Below are positions 7,172 through 14,782 of a DNA stretch of 26,967 nt, piece after piece. The notes below the pieces were generated by a model, which was not told where the DNA came from, did no database searches, and saw nothing but the letters and a program-made list of their open reading frames with translations. The position numbers were made by a program, and so were the translations under genes. Origin of the DNA: UKL13-2 sp040006575 (GTDB lineage Bacteria > Pseudomonadota > Gammaproteobacteria > Burkholderiales > Usitatibacteraceae). Within the stretch, counting starts at the first letter, position 1, and the number at the start of each line of letters is the position of its first letter. The DNA lies in assembly GCA_040006575.1 (NCBI GenBank), contig JBDTWS010000034.1, forward strand, positions 1-26,967, read 5' to 3'.

Positions 7172-7548
7172 CGCAAAATTCTCCTTTGGATTGGAAATGC
7201 AGGCAGTGTGGATTCAAGCCAGGGTCGTGCATGTAGACCAACATCGTGCATGTTGACCAATGTGAAAATGTCCCCTGCTTATCATGACGACGAATGAGTG
7301 CGCGAGAATTCGACATGGCGGAATATTTTTCTTTTGGCGGGCTTTTTTTCCAGTCGAAAAAACGGTGGCTGATACACTTGTGTTGATGTTTGTGTGAGCA
7401 CGCGCAGCGTGCGTGGGTTGGCCTCGGTGTGCCAGCATTTGGGAATGTAAATCAAGCGCTGGAGCCAGTTGCAGGGCAATTTCGTCCTGTGTGCCGCGCC
7501 GGTGCTGGAGTTTACTGTGAGTTTGTCCGGCGTTTTACAGGAATGGTG
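7172..7548. other. Non-coding region between divergent VOC and amidohydrolase genes
   Basis: Holds the tandem 19-bp repeat (7225-7262), an AT-rich stretch with T-runs (about 7325-7350) and a GCACGC-GCA-GCGTGC hairpin (7398-7412). I see no convincing gene; the longer frames here are antisense to or upstream extensions of the amidohydrolase and lack ribosome binding sites. Confidence 0.6.
7225..7262. repeat. Two abutting copies of a 19-bp direct repeat
   Basis: TCGTGCATGTAGACCAACA is followed at once by TCGTGCATGTTGACCAATG, 16 of 19 positions identical. The junction also creates an inverted repeat CAACAT-N5-ATGTTG. It lies 54 bp upstream of the VOC start, suggesting an operator for that gene or the divergent one. 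Confidence 0.6.
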
Positions 7549-8850
7549 ATGATGACAACTTTCATGAAGCGCATGGTGTTGGCGATTCAAGCCTTGGCAC
7601 TTATCGCACACGTAGTGGCTGCGCATGCTGCCGATGAATCCGGCACACGGGTGTTGCGCGGCAGCAAAGTCTATTTTTCGCCGGACCTGCCTCCCATTGC
7701 GGATGGGATTGTGCTGATTCGCAACGGCAAGATAATTTCTGCCGGCGACAAAGCCACGGCACGGATACCCGCCGGCGCACAGGAATCCCGCTGCAGCGGT
7801 GGCGTGGTCACCGCCGGTTTCCAGAACAGCCACGTTCATTTCATCGGCGAGCAGTGGAATAACGCAGGCAGTAAACCGGCCGCAGAATTGTCACGCCAGA
7901 TCGTGGCGATGCTGACGCGATATGGTTACACCACCGTGTTCGATATTGCATCGGACCGTGAGAATACCTTTGCATTACGCGCGCGCATTGAGCGAGGTGA
8001 GGTGGCGGGACCGCGCATCATGGCGGTGGGAATGCCCTTGTTTCCGCGCAACGGCTTGCCGGTTTACCTCGATCATTTCCCGCGCGAATTCCTTGATCGC
8101 CTTCCCCAGCCGGCCAATGCAGAGGATGCGGCCAAAGTGGTTCGCGAAAATATCGATGCCGGCGCCGACGGCACCAAACTGTTTATCGTGACGCCACAAA
8201 TAGGTCGTGTCACCCGCATGAATGCCGACATCGCCCGCGCGGCGGCCGACGAGACGCACCGTCGCGGCAAGCTGGTGTTCGCGCATCCCACGGATATCGA
8301 GGGCGTACGCGCTTCACTGGCGGCGGGCGTGGACATCCTCGCGCACACCACGCTGGGGGTGGAAACGCCGTGGCCGGATGAACTGCGCAAACAGGCGATC
8401 GCGCAGGGTATGTCGCTGATACCGACCTTGAAACTCATGCGCTACGAACTGAAAAAAGAAGATGTGCCGCCGGCCATCACGGAACGCCTGGTGGCGGTGT
8501 CCATCGACCATGTCAAGACGTTCGTCGCGGCGGGCGGCCAGGTTTTGTTCGGCACCGATGTGGGCTACATGGGCGATTTCGATCCCGCCGAGGAATATGT
8601 GCTGCTGTCGAAGGCAGGCATGTCGAACATGCAAATCCTTGCCTCGCTGACGACCACGCCGGCTTCGCGCTGGAAAGAGGGCGGGCGCCGTGGCCGGCTC
8701 GCTCCAGCCATGGATGCGGACCTGGTGGTGCTGGAAGCCGATCCTGCCGCCGACCCTGCCAATTTTGCCAAAGTCGCCTGCACGATCAGGCAGGGAGAAA
8801 TTATTTATTCGGCGGCCGGACGCGTGGAAACAGGGAAGACCGCGAAATAG
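7549..8850 (+). CDS. Exported amidohydrolase (imidazolonepropionase-like)
   Basis: About 433 residues of the metal-dependent amidohydrolase superfamily, with an N-terminal signal peptide (MKRMVLAIQALALIAHVVAA, then HAADES), so periplasmic or secreted. The TIM-barrel metal ligands are visible: His95 and His97 in SHVHF, a candidate bridging Lys210 in DGTKLFI, His246 in VFAHPTD, His266 in ILAHTT and Asp337 in FGTDVGY. The small beta domain is split between both ends (GIVLIRNGKIISAG and MDADLVVLEADP), as usual. AGGA precedes a cluster of possible starts (7543, 7549, 7552, 7564); 7549 has six-base spacing and 7552 nine. The frame continues up to 7390 but that stretch has no signal peptide. Relatives include imidazolonepropionase-like enzymes and prolidases; the substrate is not predictable. 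Confidence 0.85.
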   Translation: MMTTFMKRMVLAIQALALIAHVVAAHAADESGTRVLRGSKVYFSPDLPPIADGIVLIRNGKIISAGDKATARIPAGAQESRCSGGVVTAGFQNSHVHFIGEQWNNAGSKPAAELSRQIVAMLTRYGYTTVFDIASDRENTFALRARIERGEVAGPRIMAVGMPLFPRNGLPVYLDHFPREFLDRLPQPANAEDAAKVVRENIDAGADGTKLFIVTPQIGRVTRMNADIARAAADETHRRGKLVFAHPTDIEGVRASLAAGVDILAHTTLGVETPWPDELRKQAIAQGMSLIPTLKLMRYELKKEDVPPAITERLVAVSIDHVKTFVAAGGQVLFGTDVGYMGDFDPAEEYVLLSKAGMSNMQILASLTTTPASRWKEGGRRGRLAPAMDADLVVLEADPAADPANFAKVACTIRQGEIIYSAAGRVETGKTAK

Positions 8851-8937
8851 CCATCGCGGGATGCGCCGAACTTTGCGGTACAACATTTTCCAACAAGTTA
8901 TTCCAGCGCGGTCCCACAAAGCCGCTAGGGAGGCATC

Positions 8938-9504
8938 ATGCAACTCCAGGGTTCATGCCATTGCGGCCGCGTGACATTCAGCGTGGAGTCTGCGCAGCCG
9001 CAGCCGTTCATGCGTTGCTACTGTTCCATCTGCCGAAAGACTGCGGGCGGCGGCGGTTACGCCATCAACCTCGGCGCCGATTTCCGCACGCTGAAGGTGA
9101 AGGGCAAGCGCTACCTGCGCAAATACCGCGCAAAAATTGATCGCGGCGAGGGCCTGCACACGAGTACGGGGCAGCGACATTTCTGTGGCGAGTGCGGCAG
9201 CGCCCTGTGGCTGTACGACCCGACGTGGCCCGACCTGGTGCATCCGCACGCCAGCGCCATCGACACGCCGCTGCCCATGCCGGCTGAAAACGCCCACATC
9301 ATGCTGGGATCGATGGCGCCGTGGGTACGCGTGGAGGGCAGGCGCGGCGATGCGCGTTTCGACGAATATCCGGATTTTTCTCTGGTGCAGTGGCATCGCG
9401 AACGCGGCCTCACATCGCGCGGGAAGGGATCCAAGGCGTCGCAAGGCGAAGGTGCGCCGAACAGCGCCACCAACAAGCGCTCCCAAAAAGCGCCAGCCAG
9501 GTGA
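8938..9504 (+). CDS. GFA-family zinc protein (glutathione-dependent formaldehyde-activating enzyme-like)
   Basis: A 188-residue protein with the GFA/CENP-V fold. Zinc-binding cysteines are in place: Cys7 and Cys9 in GSCHCG, Cys27, Cys29 and Cys32 in MRCYCSICRK, and Cys83 and Cys86 in HFCGECGSALW. Paracoccus Gfa was described as aiding formaldehyde addition to glutathione, but most homologues are uncharacterised. The C-terminal 30 or so residues (after WHRERGLTSRGKG) are Ser/Lys/Ala-rich and beyond the usual domain end, probably disordered. GGGAGG upstream of the ATG supports the start. It lies 87 bp after the amidohydrolase. Confidence 0.88.
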   Translation: MQLQGSCHCGRVTFSVESAQPQPFMRCYCSICRKTAGGGGYAINLGADFRTLKVKGKRYLRKYRAKIDRGEGLHTSTGQRHFCGECGSALWLYDPTWPDLVHPHASAIDTPLPMPAENAHIMLGSMAPWVRVEGRRGDARFDEYPDFSLVQWHRERGLTSRGKGSKASQGEGAPNSATNKRSQKAPAR

Positions 9505-9606
9505 TGAAGTAGCCCATGCCGGGATGCAACCGGTTTCGGGTCGGGTGGCCTGAGACAAATCGACCGATTCCGCAATCCGTACGTAATCTGTATATCGCAT
9601 AAATCT

Positions 9607-9849
9607 ATGCTGCCGCATTCCATTCAACAAGGGACAGCAGGCCCGCCGGACACCGGCACGACGGCCGCAGCCAACCAGAATGCACCGACTTCAACTGCAC
9701 TTGCCACATTGCGCTCCCCCGCTGGACCGCGAAAATCATCGCTGCCTTCCACTGTCGAACCGGTACTTGTCGGCTTGGGCCAGCGACGCTCAGCAAACCC
9801 GCATTTACTGCCACAAGCGCTCACCTGCACATGGTGTCGACAGCTCTGA
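9607..9849 (+). other. Possible displaced N-terminal coding segment of the next gene
   Basis: An 80-codon frame beginning MLPHSIQQGTAGPPDTGTTA is rich in Ala, Pro, Thr and Ser and looks like a protein linker, whereas the frame of the next gene over the same bases gives an unusual His/Cys/Arg-rich sequence. It ends at a TGA inside that gene. A one-base frame difference near 9820-9846 would fuse them. This is an inference from composition; no Shine-Dalgarno precedes the ATG. Confidence 0.3.
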
Positions 9850-10642
9850 ACAATTCATTGCCGGTACGAGTCGGGGCGATGCGAGCAACGATGCCATGGC
9901 TGTCAAAACCGACTTCCGCGCCGATGCCGGCGAGCCCGTCAACTGGAACCGGAAGATTATCGACCTGATCGGCATTCGACCACCCGAATTGCAGCAGGAG
10001 TTTCACGACGTCCCCGCATTTGATGCCATTTTCCAGGAAGTCATTTCCAAGCAGAAAAGCACTATTGTGGCCGGCGAGAACGAGAATTTCTGGGCACGCC
10101 GCTTGAAATCAATGACAGACCGTTTTGGGGCGGCAGCCACCCCCAACACCACCCCGGCTACACCGGCTCATGCCGCCACCGTGTTTTGCCAGAACTTTAT
10201 TCACGTCAAATTCTCCGCGCCGTTGTTACATACCTCGAATTGCCCTGTGGCTGCGCTGGGAAAAATCCCTGGCCACTTTATTTTCGCCATGGCGATTTCA
10301 CCTGCGTCCGCACTACTGTCCCTGCCGCGTAGCACTGAACTACAGCTGTTCGCTGCGATGCCGGATGCCAGCCGGGCCGCGTTTATCAATTTCTTCACAC
10401 TCGCTGCCGCGTCGGTGGCTTTCGATGGGGGCATGGACGGCCTGACTTTCATACGCGCGCACCTAGGTTGGACGCGCGCAATCGGCGCGACTGAGGACAG
10501 CGGCAGATCTTTTATCGAAGAGCACGTGGCCCGAATCCTGTTGGGTGAGCCGGTGCGTAAATCCGCAACAAGCCCGCCAGCTATTGCGCGCGCAAAAGAC
10601 GATATCCGCGAAAATTTTTTCCCCGTACAAGTACTCATCTAA
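9680..10642 (+). CDS. Unrecognised protein upstream of a response-regulator-like gene
   Basis: The frame encodes up to 320 residues; I recognise no family. From about residue 73 (ATG at 9896, MAVKTDFRADAGEPVNWNRK) the composition looks like an ordinary protein: IIDLIGIRPPELQQEFHDVP, AFDAIFQEVISKQKSTIV, a Thr/Pro/Ala-rich linker, then a more hydrophobic C-terminal part (GHFIFAMAISPASALLSLPR, AAFINFFTLAAASVAFDGGM, SFIEEHVARILLGEPV). No clear signal peptide or transmembrane helix. The first 70 residues are His/Cys/Arg-rich and probably not the native N-terminus. No Shine-Dalgarno supports either start. Its stop lies 12 bp before the next gene, which has a good ribosome binding site, so the two are likely co-transcribed and may work together. 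Confidence 0.5.
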   Translation: MHRLQLHLPHCAPPLDRENHRCLPLSNRYLSAWASDAQQTRIYCHKRSPAHGVDSSEQFIAGTSRGDASNDAMAVKTDFRADAGEPVNWNRKIIDLIGIRPPELQQEFHDVPAFDAIFQEVISKQKSTIVAGENENFWARRLKSMTDRFGAAATPNTTPATPAHAATVFCQNFIHVKFSAPLLHTSNCPVAALGKIPGHFIFAMAISPASALLSLPRSTELQLFAAMPDASRAAFINFFTLAAASVAFDGGMDGLTFIRAHLGWTRAIGATEDSGRSFIEEHVARILLGEPVRKSATSPPAIARAKDDIRENFFPVQVLI

Positions 10643-10654
10643 AAAGGAACAGAC

Positions 10655-11434
10655 GTGGACACACCCATTGGTACTGCCGAGCTCATTGCTTCGACCCTTT
10701 CTGCCCCGCTTGGGGGCAGGACGCCAAACAGCGACGAATGCCAGCGACCACGTTTGACCCTGCTTGCCGGCGTCCAACACGATGCTGCAGTCGGCAAATT
10801 GGGGGAATTCAATGCCTTCAACATCACCCGCCTTGCGCCGAACAGCAATGCCAGGTGCATCAACAATACCGACCCGATGGTCATTTCAATACTGGCCGAA
10901 AACGACGCCGACCTCGTAGGTCTTTGCAAGAATTTGCTGATGAGCGACCTGGCCGCCCCGCTGGTGGTGATAACGCCTGAACTCGATACTTTCCGCGAAG
11001 CCTTTCTCCTGGAAATGGGCGCCAGGGATGTGATCATGCTAAATCGCGGGAGCTATGTCGCGGCGGCGCGGATTCGTGCGATCGCCCAGGGCGCAAGCGA
11101 AAGGGGGCGTAACGATAAAGTAACTCGACTGCAGTTCGGCCGGCTTGAGATTGATTCAGGTGCACGCTCAGCGAAGTTCAGCGGGAGCGACATAAAGTTG
11201 ACAACGGCGGAGTTCGACACGCTGTGGATACTTGCCAAGAACGCCGGTCGCACGGTAAGCCGCCTGGAGTTGCAACCGCCCAATGCAAAAAACGAATTGA
11301 ATCCTACCCCAAGTCGTTTTATCGACTATCGCATTAACCGCTTGCGCAAACGCCTGCTGGTGGCGACCCGGCAGCAAAAGCGGATCTGCACCATACGAGC
11401 GACCGGCTACATGTTTTCCACGGCAGATTGGTAA
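10655..11434 (+). CDS. OmpR/PhoB-type DNA-binding protein with degenerate receiver domain
   Basis: A 259-residue protein. Residues about 35-150 have the rhythm of a response-regulator receiver (DPMVISILAEND, LAAPLVVITPELD, FREAFLLEMGARDVIMLNRG) but lack the N-terminal acidic pair, have no aspartate at the expected phosphorylation strand, and have Arg in LNRG where a conserved Lys is usual. The C-terminal 100 residues form an OmpR-type winged helix: LQFGRLEIDSGARSAKF, LTTAEFDTLWILAKNAGRTV, FIDYRINRLRKRLL and ICTIRATGYMFS. The GTG start is chosen because AAGGA precedes it by about eight bases. It is probably a phosphorylation-independent transcription factor. No histidine kinase is adjacent; the co-transcribed upstream partner is unknown. 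Confidence 0.8.
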   Translation: MDTPIGTAELIASTLSAPLGGRTPNSDECQRPRLTLLAGVQHDAAVGKLGEFNAFNITRLAPNSNARCINNTDPMVISILAENDADLVGLCKNLLMSDLAAPLVVITPELDTFREAFLLEMGARDVIMLNRGSYVAAARIRAIAQGASERGRNDKVTRLQFGRLEIDSGARSAKFSGSDIKLTTAEFDTLWILAKNAGRTVSRLELQPPNAKNELNPTPSRFIDYRINRLRKRLLVATRQQKRICTIRATGYMFSTADW

Positions 11435-11738
11435 TTTCCCTTGGAAAAGCGAAAGTGATCCGCCCCTGAACTTGACCAGGGTCTTCCACTCAAATCCCGC
11501 AGCCCGCAAAGCCGCGGGATTTTTTTTGCGGAATTTTTGCGGAAACAACGGCGAGTTCCTGTGCAACACCCAGGGGTCTCAACCGGTTAACGTGTTTCGG
11601 AAACAAATTACCTGTCAGACATCTCCGCACCGCCAGTACAATCAAATTGACGTCGTGCCGGTACGCGAACTTGCAGTCCGCTCAACCCGCGATGAGAGCT
11701 CGAGGCGAGCCCAAAATGAAACCGGATGGAGTACCGCC
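11435..11738. other. Non-coding region before the pectate lyase
   Basis: Contains the terminator at 11493-11527, an AACCGGTT palindrome near 11580 and no convincing gene. The pectate lyase frame is open back to 11472, but the upstream part lacks signal-peptide or enzyme character. A 5'-leader is possible; I see no clear promoter. Confidence 0.5.
11493..11527 (+). terminator. Rho-independent terminator after the regulator gene
   Basis: AATCCCGC pairs with GCGGGATT across a 13-nt loop and runs into eight T residues, about 60 bp after the stop at 11434. A good intrinsic terminator for the two-gene unit. Confidence 0.8.
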
Positions 11739-13049
11739 ATGCGCACCCCGTTGCCGCCGCTGTTTTTCCTTGCATCGATCGTCGCAACACCCCTCGCAGC
11801 GCAATCCGATACACGAGCTTTCCCCGGCGCCACCGGCTGGGCCGCGCAAACGCCGGGCGGGCGCGGCGGGAAAATCATTCGCGTCACCAACCTGAACCCG
11901 GGCGGACCGGGGTCGTTCAAGGAAGCCATCGAGACCAGGGGCCCGCGCATCGTCGTCTTCGAAGTGGGCGGCGTGATCGACATGGGTCTGAAGGAACTGG
12001 ACATACGTGAACCGCGCCTGACCATCGCCGGCCAGACTGCGCCGTCACCCGGTATCACATTGATCCGCACCGGAATCGATGTGCGCGCCAATGACGTCGT
12101 CGTGCGCCACATCCGCATCCGCACCGGCGTCGACGGCCAGGCAAAGCGAAGCGGCTGGGAGCCGGATGCCTTCAACACCGTATCGGCGCATCGCGTGATG
12201 GTCGATCACTGCACCTTCAGCTGGGCCATTGATGAAAACATGTCGGCCTCCGGTCCGCGATTCAAAGGCAACACGCCGGATGATTGGCGCCAGAACACCT
12301 CCCGCGACATTACTTTTTCGTACAACCTCGCTTCGGAAGGCCTGGCCGACGCCAGCCATCCCAAGGGTGAACACTCAAAAGGTTCGCTGGTCCACGACAA
12401 CGTCACCAACATTCTTTTCTATCGCAACATCTGGGCGCACAACGTCGAACGCAGCCCGCTCTTCAAGGGAGGCGTGCGCGGCAGCGTGGTCAACAATCTC
12501 ATCTATGATCCCGGCAAGCGCGCGGTTCACTACAACCTGATGGCGCTGGAGTGGGGTACGCATCCGTACCAGAACGGCCAGCTTTCCGCCGTGGGTAATG
12601 TGATGCGCGGTGGCCCGTCCACCGACGGCCAGGTACCGTTCCTGATGCTGGGGGGCGACGGTGACCTTGAGTATTTCGCCAAGGACAATATCGCCGTTGA
12701 CAAGTATGGTGTGGCGTTGCCGATGTTCGGCCGTTACGGTGAGACGCGCGCCAAATTAATCACGATGGACAAACCCGTCGCCTGGCCGGACGGGCTGGTA
12801 GTGATGCCGACCATCGACGTGGAGACGCACGTGCTGGGTAACGCCGGCGCGCGCCCATGGGACCGTGATGCTGATGACATTCGGGTGCTGTATTTCATCG
12901 CGGAGGGCCGCGGCAAGATCATCGATGATGAAAAGGAAGTAAGCAAATATCCGGTGCAAAAGGAAACCCGCGCACCATTTGTAGAGGCGGATTGGGATCT
13001 TGCGACGATGGAGCCGAAGTCAGGGATCTATCCGGGTCAGAAGAAATAG
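11739..13049 (+). CDS. Secreted pectate lyase-like protein (polysaccharide lyase family 1 type)
   Basis: A 436-residue protein with signal peptide (PLPPLFFLASIVATPLAAQS) and a right-handed parallel beta-helix. Pectate lyases cleave polygalacturonate by beta-elimination with calcium. PL1-type segments are GATGWAAQTPGGRGGKI, GSFKEAIETRGPRIVVFEVG, LTIAGQTAPSPGITLI, VVVRHIRIRTG and VMVDHCTFSWAIDENMS (the DHCSF-like block), followed by ILFYRNIWAHNVERSPLFKG and VNNLIYDPGKRAVHYN. AGQTAP and PGGRGG are typical of the PL1 clade common in marine and soil bacteria. GGAG seven bases before the ATG fixes the start. There are no neighbouring sugar transporters or uronate genes, so it is an isolated CAZyme. 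It could act on another uronic-acid polymer. Confidence 0.87.
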   Translation: MRTPLPPLFFLASIVATPLAAQSDTRAFPGATGWAAQTPGGRGGKIIRVTNLNPGGPGSFKEAIETRGPRIVVFEVGGVIDMGLKELDIREPRLTIAGQTAPSPGITLIRTGIDVRANDVVVRHIRIRTGVDGQAKRSGWEPDAFNTVSAHRVMVDHCTFSWAIDENMSASGPRFKGNTPDDWRQNTSRDITFSYNLASEGLADASHPKGEHSKGSLVHDNVTNILFYRNIWAHNVERSPLFKGGVRGSVVNNLIYDPGKRAVHYNLMALEWGTHPYQNGQLSAVGNVMRGGPSTDGQVPFLMLGGDGDLEYFAKDNIAVDKYGVALPMFGRYGETRAKLITMDKPVAWPDGLVVMPTIDVETHVLGNAGARPWDRDADDIRVLYFIAEGRGKIIDDEKEVSKYPVQKETRAPFVEADWDLATMEPKSGIYPGQKK

Positions 13050-13094
13050 CGCGCAGGTAACGGCGAGACGTCCCGACAGTTTGAAGATCAAATT

Positions 13095-13112
13095 CTTGAG
13101 TTGAAACTCAAG
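13095..13112. repeat. Inverted repeat downstream of the pectate lyase
   Basis: CTTGAGTT-GA-AACTCAAG, perfect 8-bp arms, 46 bp after the pectate lyase stop. There is no T-run, so termination is uncertain. Confidence 0.4.
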
Positions 13113-13282
13113 CGCTGGAGCGGTCTACAGGTCATTTGTAGTCTGGAGTCCGCCACAGTGCTTGTGTTTCGACTGGCAATGTATCGGTGACGAGCTTGCC
13201 CCATTATGCGAATATGCGCGAACGCCCAGCGCCCACGCCCCACCCCCAGCGCGCCCAAAAAAATATTCGATGAGACGCCGCC

Positions 13283-13686
13283 ATGTCTTACCCATCGTTG
13301 AAGCAGGAACTGCTCTACACCGCAGTCGCCGGGGCCTTGCAGCACGTGAAGTCGGGCAAGCTCAATGCCATCGCGGTATCGAGTACGCAGCGCTCTTCCG
13401 CGCTGCCCGATGTGCCGACGTTCATCGAAAAAAGTGGCGTTGCCGATTTCGATATCAGCTCATGGGTGGGAATACTGGCGCCGGCCAAGACACCCAAAGC
13501 GATCGTCGACAAGTTGAACACTAACTGAATGCCGTGTTGAACGATCCCGAAACCAAAGCGAGGTTCGATGTGCTTGGCATCACCGTGACGCCGGGAACAC
13601 CGGCAAAATTCGCAGCAGAAATAAAACGCGATCTCGGCCGTTACGGCGCCGTGGTCAAATCGGCCGGGATCAAGGCGGGCGGCTGA
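13283..13686 (+). pseudogene. Bug/TctC-type tricarboxylate-receptor remnant (truncated, frameshifted)
   Basis: The C-terminal part of a Bug-family periplasmic solute-binding protein. ALQHVKSGKLNAIAVSSTQR, SSALPDVPTFIEKSGVADFD and SSWVGILAPAKTPKAIVDKL are diagnostic. The frame ends at a TGA at 13526-13528 (NTN stop). Adding one C after 13525 restores NTNLNAVLNDPETKARFDVL and the family's C-terminal GTPAKFAAEIKRDLGRYGAV through the stop at 13684-13686. So there is a single-base deletion, and the first 200 or so residues (signal peptide and first lobe) are missing: the segment before about 13310 shows no similarity. The sequence up to 13310 may be a fusion product of the deletion. It is non-functional as it stands. 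Intact Bug proteins bring carboxylates or aromatic acids to TctAB transporters, none of which is present. Confidence 0.88.
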
Positions 13687-13779
13687 GCGATTCGCGCATC
13701 GCAATTGACGCGTGATAAATTGGTTGTGCACGCGCCATGCGCAATTTTTTTCGCGAAATCTCATTTCACAGGAGAATCC

Positions 13780-14316
13780 ATGAACAAGTCCCAAAAATTA
13801 TCCCTTGGCCTGGCAATGCCTGCTGCCGCTGCGTTCGCCTTTGCCGTTACCTTGCTGGCACCGGTGCCCGCCTTCGCGGTGGACGATCAGCGCGTCGTCG
13901 ATCAGTGCATTGCGGACTGGGGCAGCGATTCGCCGTTCCGGAAAGGCACCAAGCCCAGCCGCGTCATCTCACCCGGCGTTAAGGTATTCGGCATCGGCAA
14001 GAACAACAACGGCGATGAAAAAATCACCGACAAACCGGCGCTGATCATCGTGCGTCCTGCCGTTAACGTCATGGGGAAAAGCACCATTCGCCTCGCTAAT
14101 CCCAAAGGCTGGTACTGCTTTCGTTCCAACGTTACTGTCGCCGGAAAAATCGCCATCGAAGCGCATTGCAAGGCTCACATCGCCAGCGCAAAGGAGGATG
14201 GGACCAGCGTGCTGGCGACCGATGAAAGCGACAAGGGTGTGGCGGTGATGGGCGCATTGCGGGTGACGCGGTTCGACTGCGAGGAAAAAGGCGGCGAAAA
14301 GAAAAAACGTAACTAA
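13780..14316 (+). CDS. Exported hypothetical protein
   Basis: A 178-residue protein starting MNKSQKLSLGLAMPAAAAFA with a signal peptide ending in LAPVPAFA before VDDQ, so periplasmic or secreted. The mature part has four cysteines (CIADWG, WYCFRS, AHCKAH, RFDCEE), likely two disulphides, and beta-rich segments (KPALIIVRPAVNVMGKSTIR, KIAIEAHCKAHIASAKEDG). The C-terminus is Lys/Glu-rich. I do not recognise the family. AGGAG lies seven bases before the ATG; the frame is open back to 13705 but that part lacks any such signal. It stands alone, 93 bp after the Bug pseudogene. Confidence 0.75.
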   Translation: MNKSQKLSLGLAMPAAAAFAFAVTLLAPVPAFAVDDQRVVDQCIADWGSDSPFRKGTKPSRVISPGVKVFGIGKNNNGDEKITDKPALIIVRPAVNVMGKSTIRLANPKGWYCFRSNVTVAGKIAIEAHCKAHIASAKEDGTSVLATDESDKGVAVMGALRVTRFDCEEKGGEKKKRN

Positions 14317-14535
14317 ACGAGGGACATATTTTTTCGCGGTGATTACATTGAAGGAATTGCCGGCATGTTCGTCTGTAGGACAACGCCCACACCAAGAACC
14401 AGCCGTTTCCTATCTGTCTGCATGAACCAACAACGTAGCCTTCGTCTTGCCTACTGCGGCAATACGCGTGGCTGCGGAGGGGAAAGAGAACGTTTTCATT
14501 CACGCGAGAGTTTCGCCTTCAACGGAGAACTGTCG

Positions 14536-14718
14536 ATGAAAACGGGCACTGACTTTTTGCAAGCCGCTAGTCGCAACACTGCAGCCGGCGTGGCAACTAT
14601 CTACCAGGGCTGGCAGGGTGGCGATATCGATTCCCATGAGATCCCGGCGTGGATCGGCTCGGCGCCTGTTGCGCGCGATGTCGAATACGATTTCGACGCT
14701 GACGATCACTTGCGATAA
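14536..14718 (+). CDS. Small hypothetical protein (60 residues)
   Basis: The frame from the ATG at 14536 gives MKTGTDFLQAASRNTAAGVA followed by TIYQGWQGGDIDSHEIPAWI and an acidic tail (VEYDFDADDHLR). GGAG eight bases upstream supports this start over the longer frame from 14365, whose first 57 residues look non-coding. It has no membrane segment or signal peptide. It precedes the CFA-synthase-like gene by 64 bp on the same strand, so they may be co-transcribed. Not recognised. Confidence 0.5.
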   Translation: MKTGTDFLQAASRNTAAGVATIYQGWQGGDIDSHEIPAWIGSAPVARDVEYDFDADDHLR

Positions 14719-14782
14719 GTCGTTGTGAGCAGCGCGCATTAATCGGGCAGGTATCAAGTAACAATTGCAAGCGGGAGTCACA

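Noticed and set aside
7282..7839. A 185-residue minus-strand frame between the VOC and amidohydrolase genes
   Set aside because: Half of it lies opposite the amidohydrolase, with no start signal and a Cys/His-rich random-like composition.
11440..11490. A GGAAAAGCGAAAGTGATCC segment that looked like an insertion-sequence end
   Set aside because: No matching second end, target duplication or transposase was seen, so it stays an unsupported impression.
11485..11530. A tRNA-like T-arm (CAAATCCCGC) near the terminator
   Set aside because: No acceptor, D or anticodon arms could be found around it; the segment is explained by the terminator stem.
14132..14503. A 123-residue minus-strand frame upstream of the 60-residue gene
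   Set aside because: Arg/Ser/Pro/Cys-rich composition, partly opposite the exported protein gene, no ribosome binding site.
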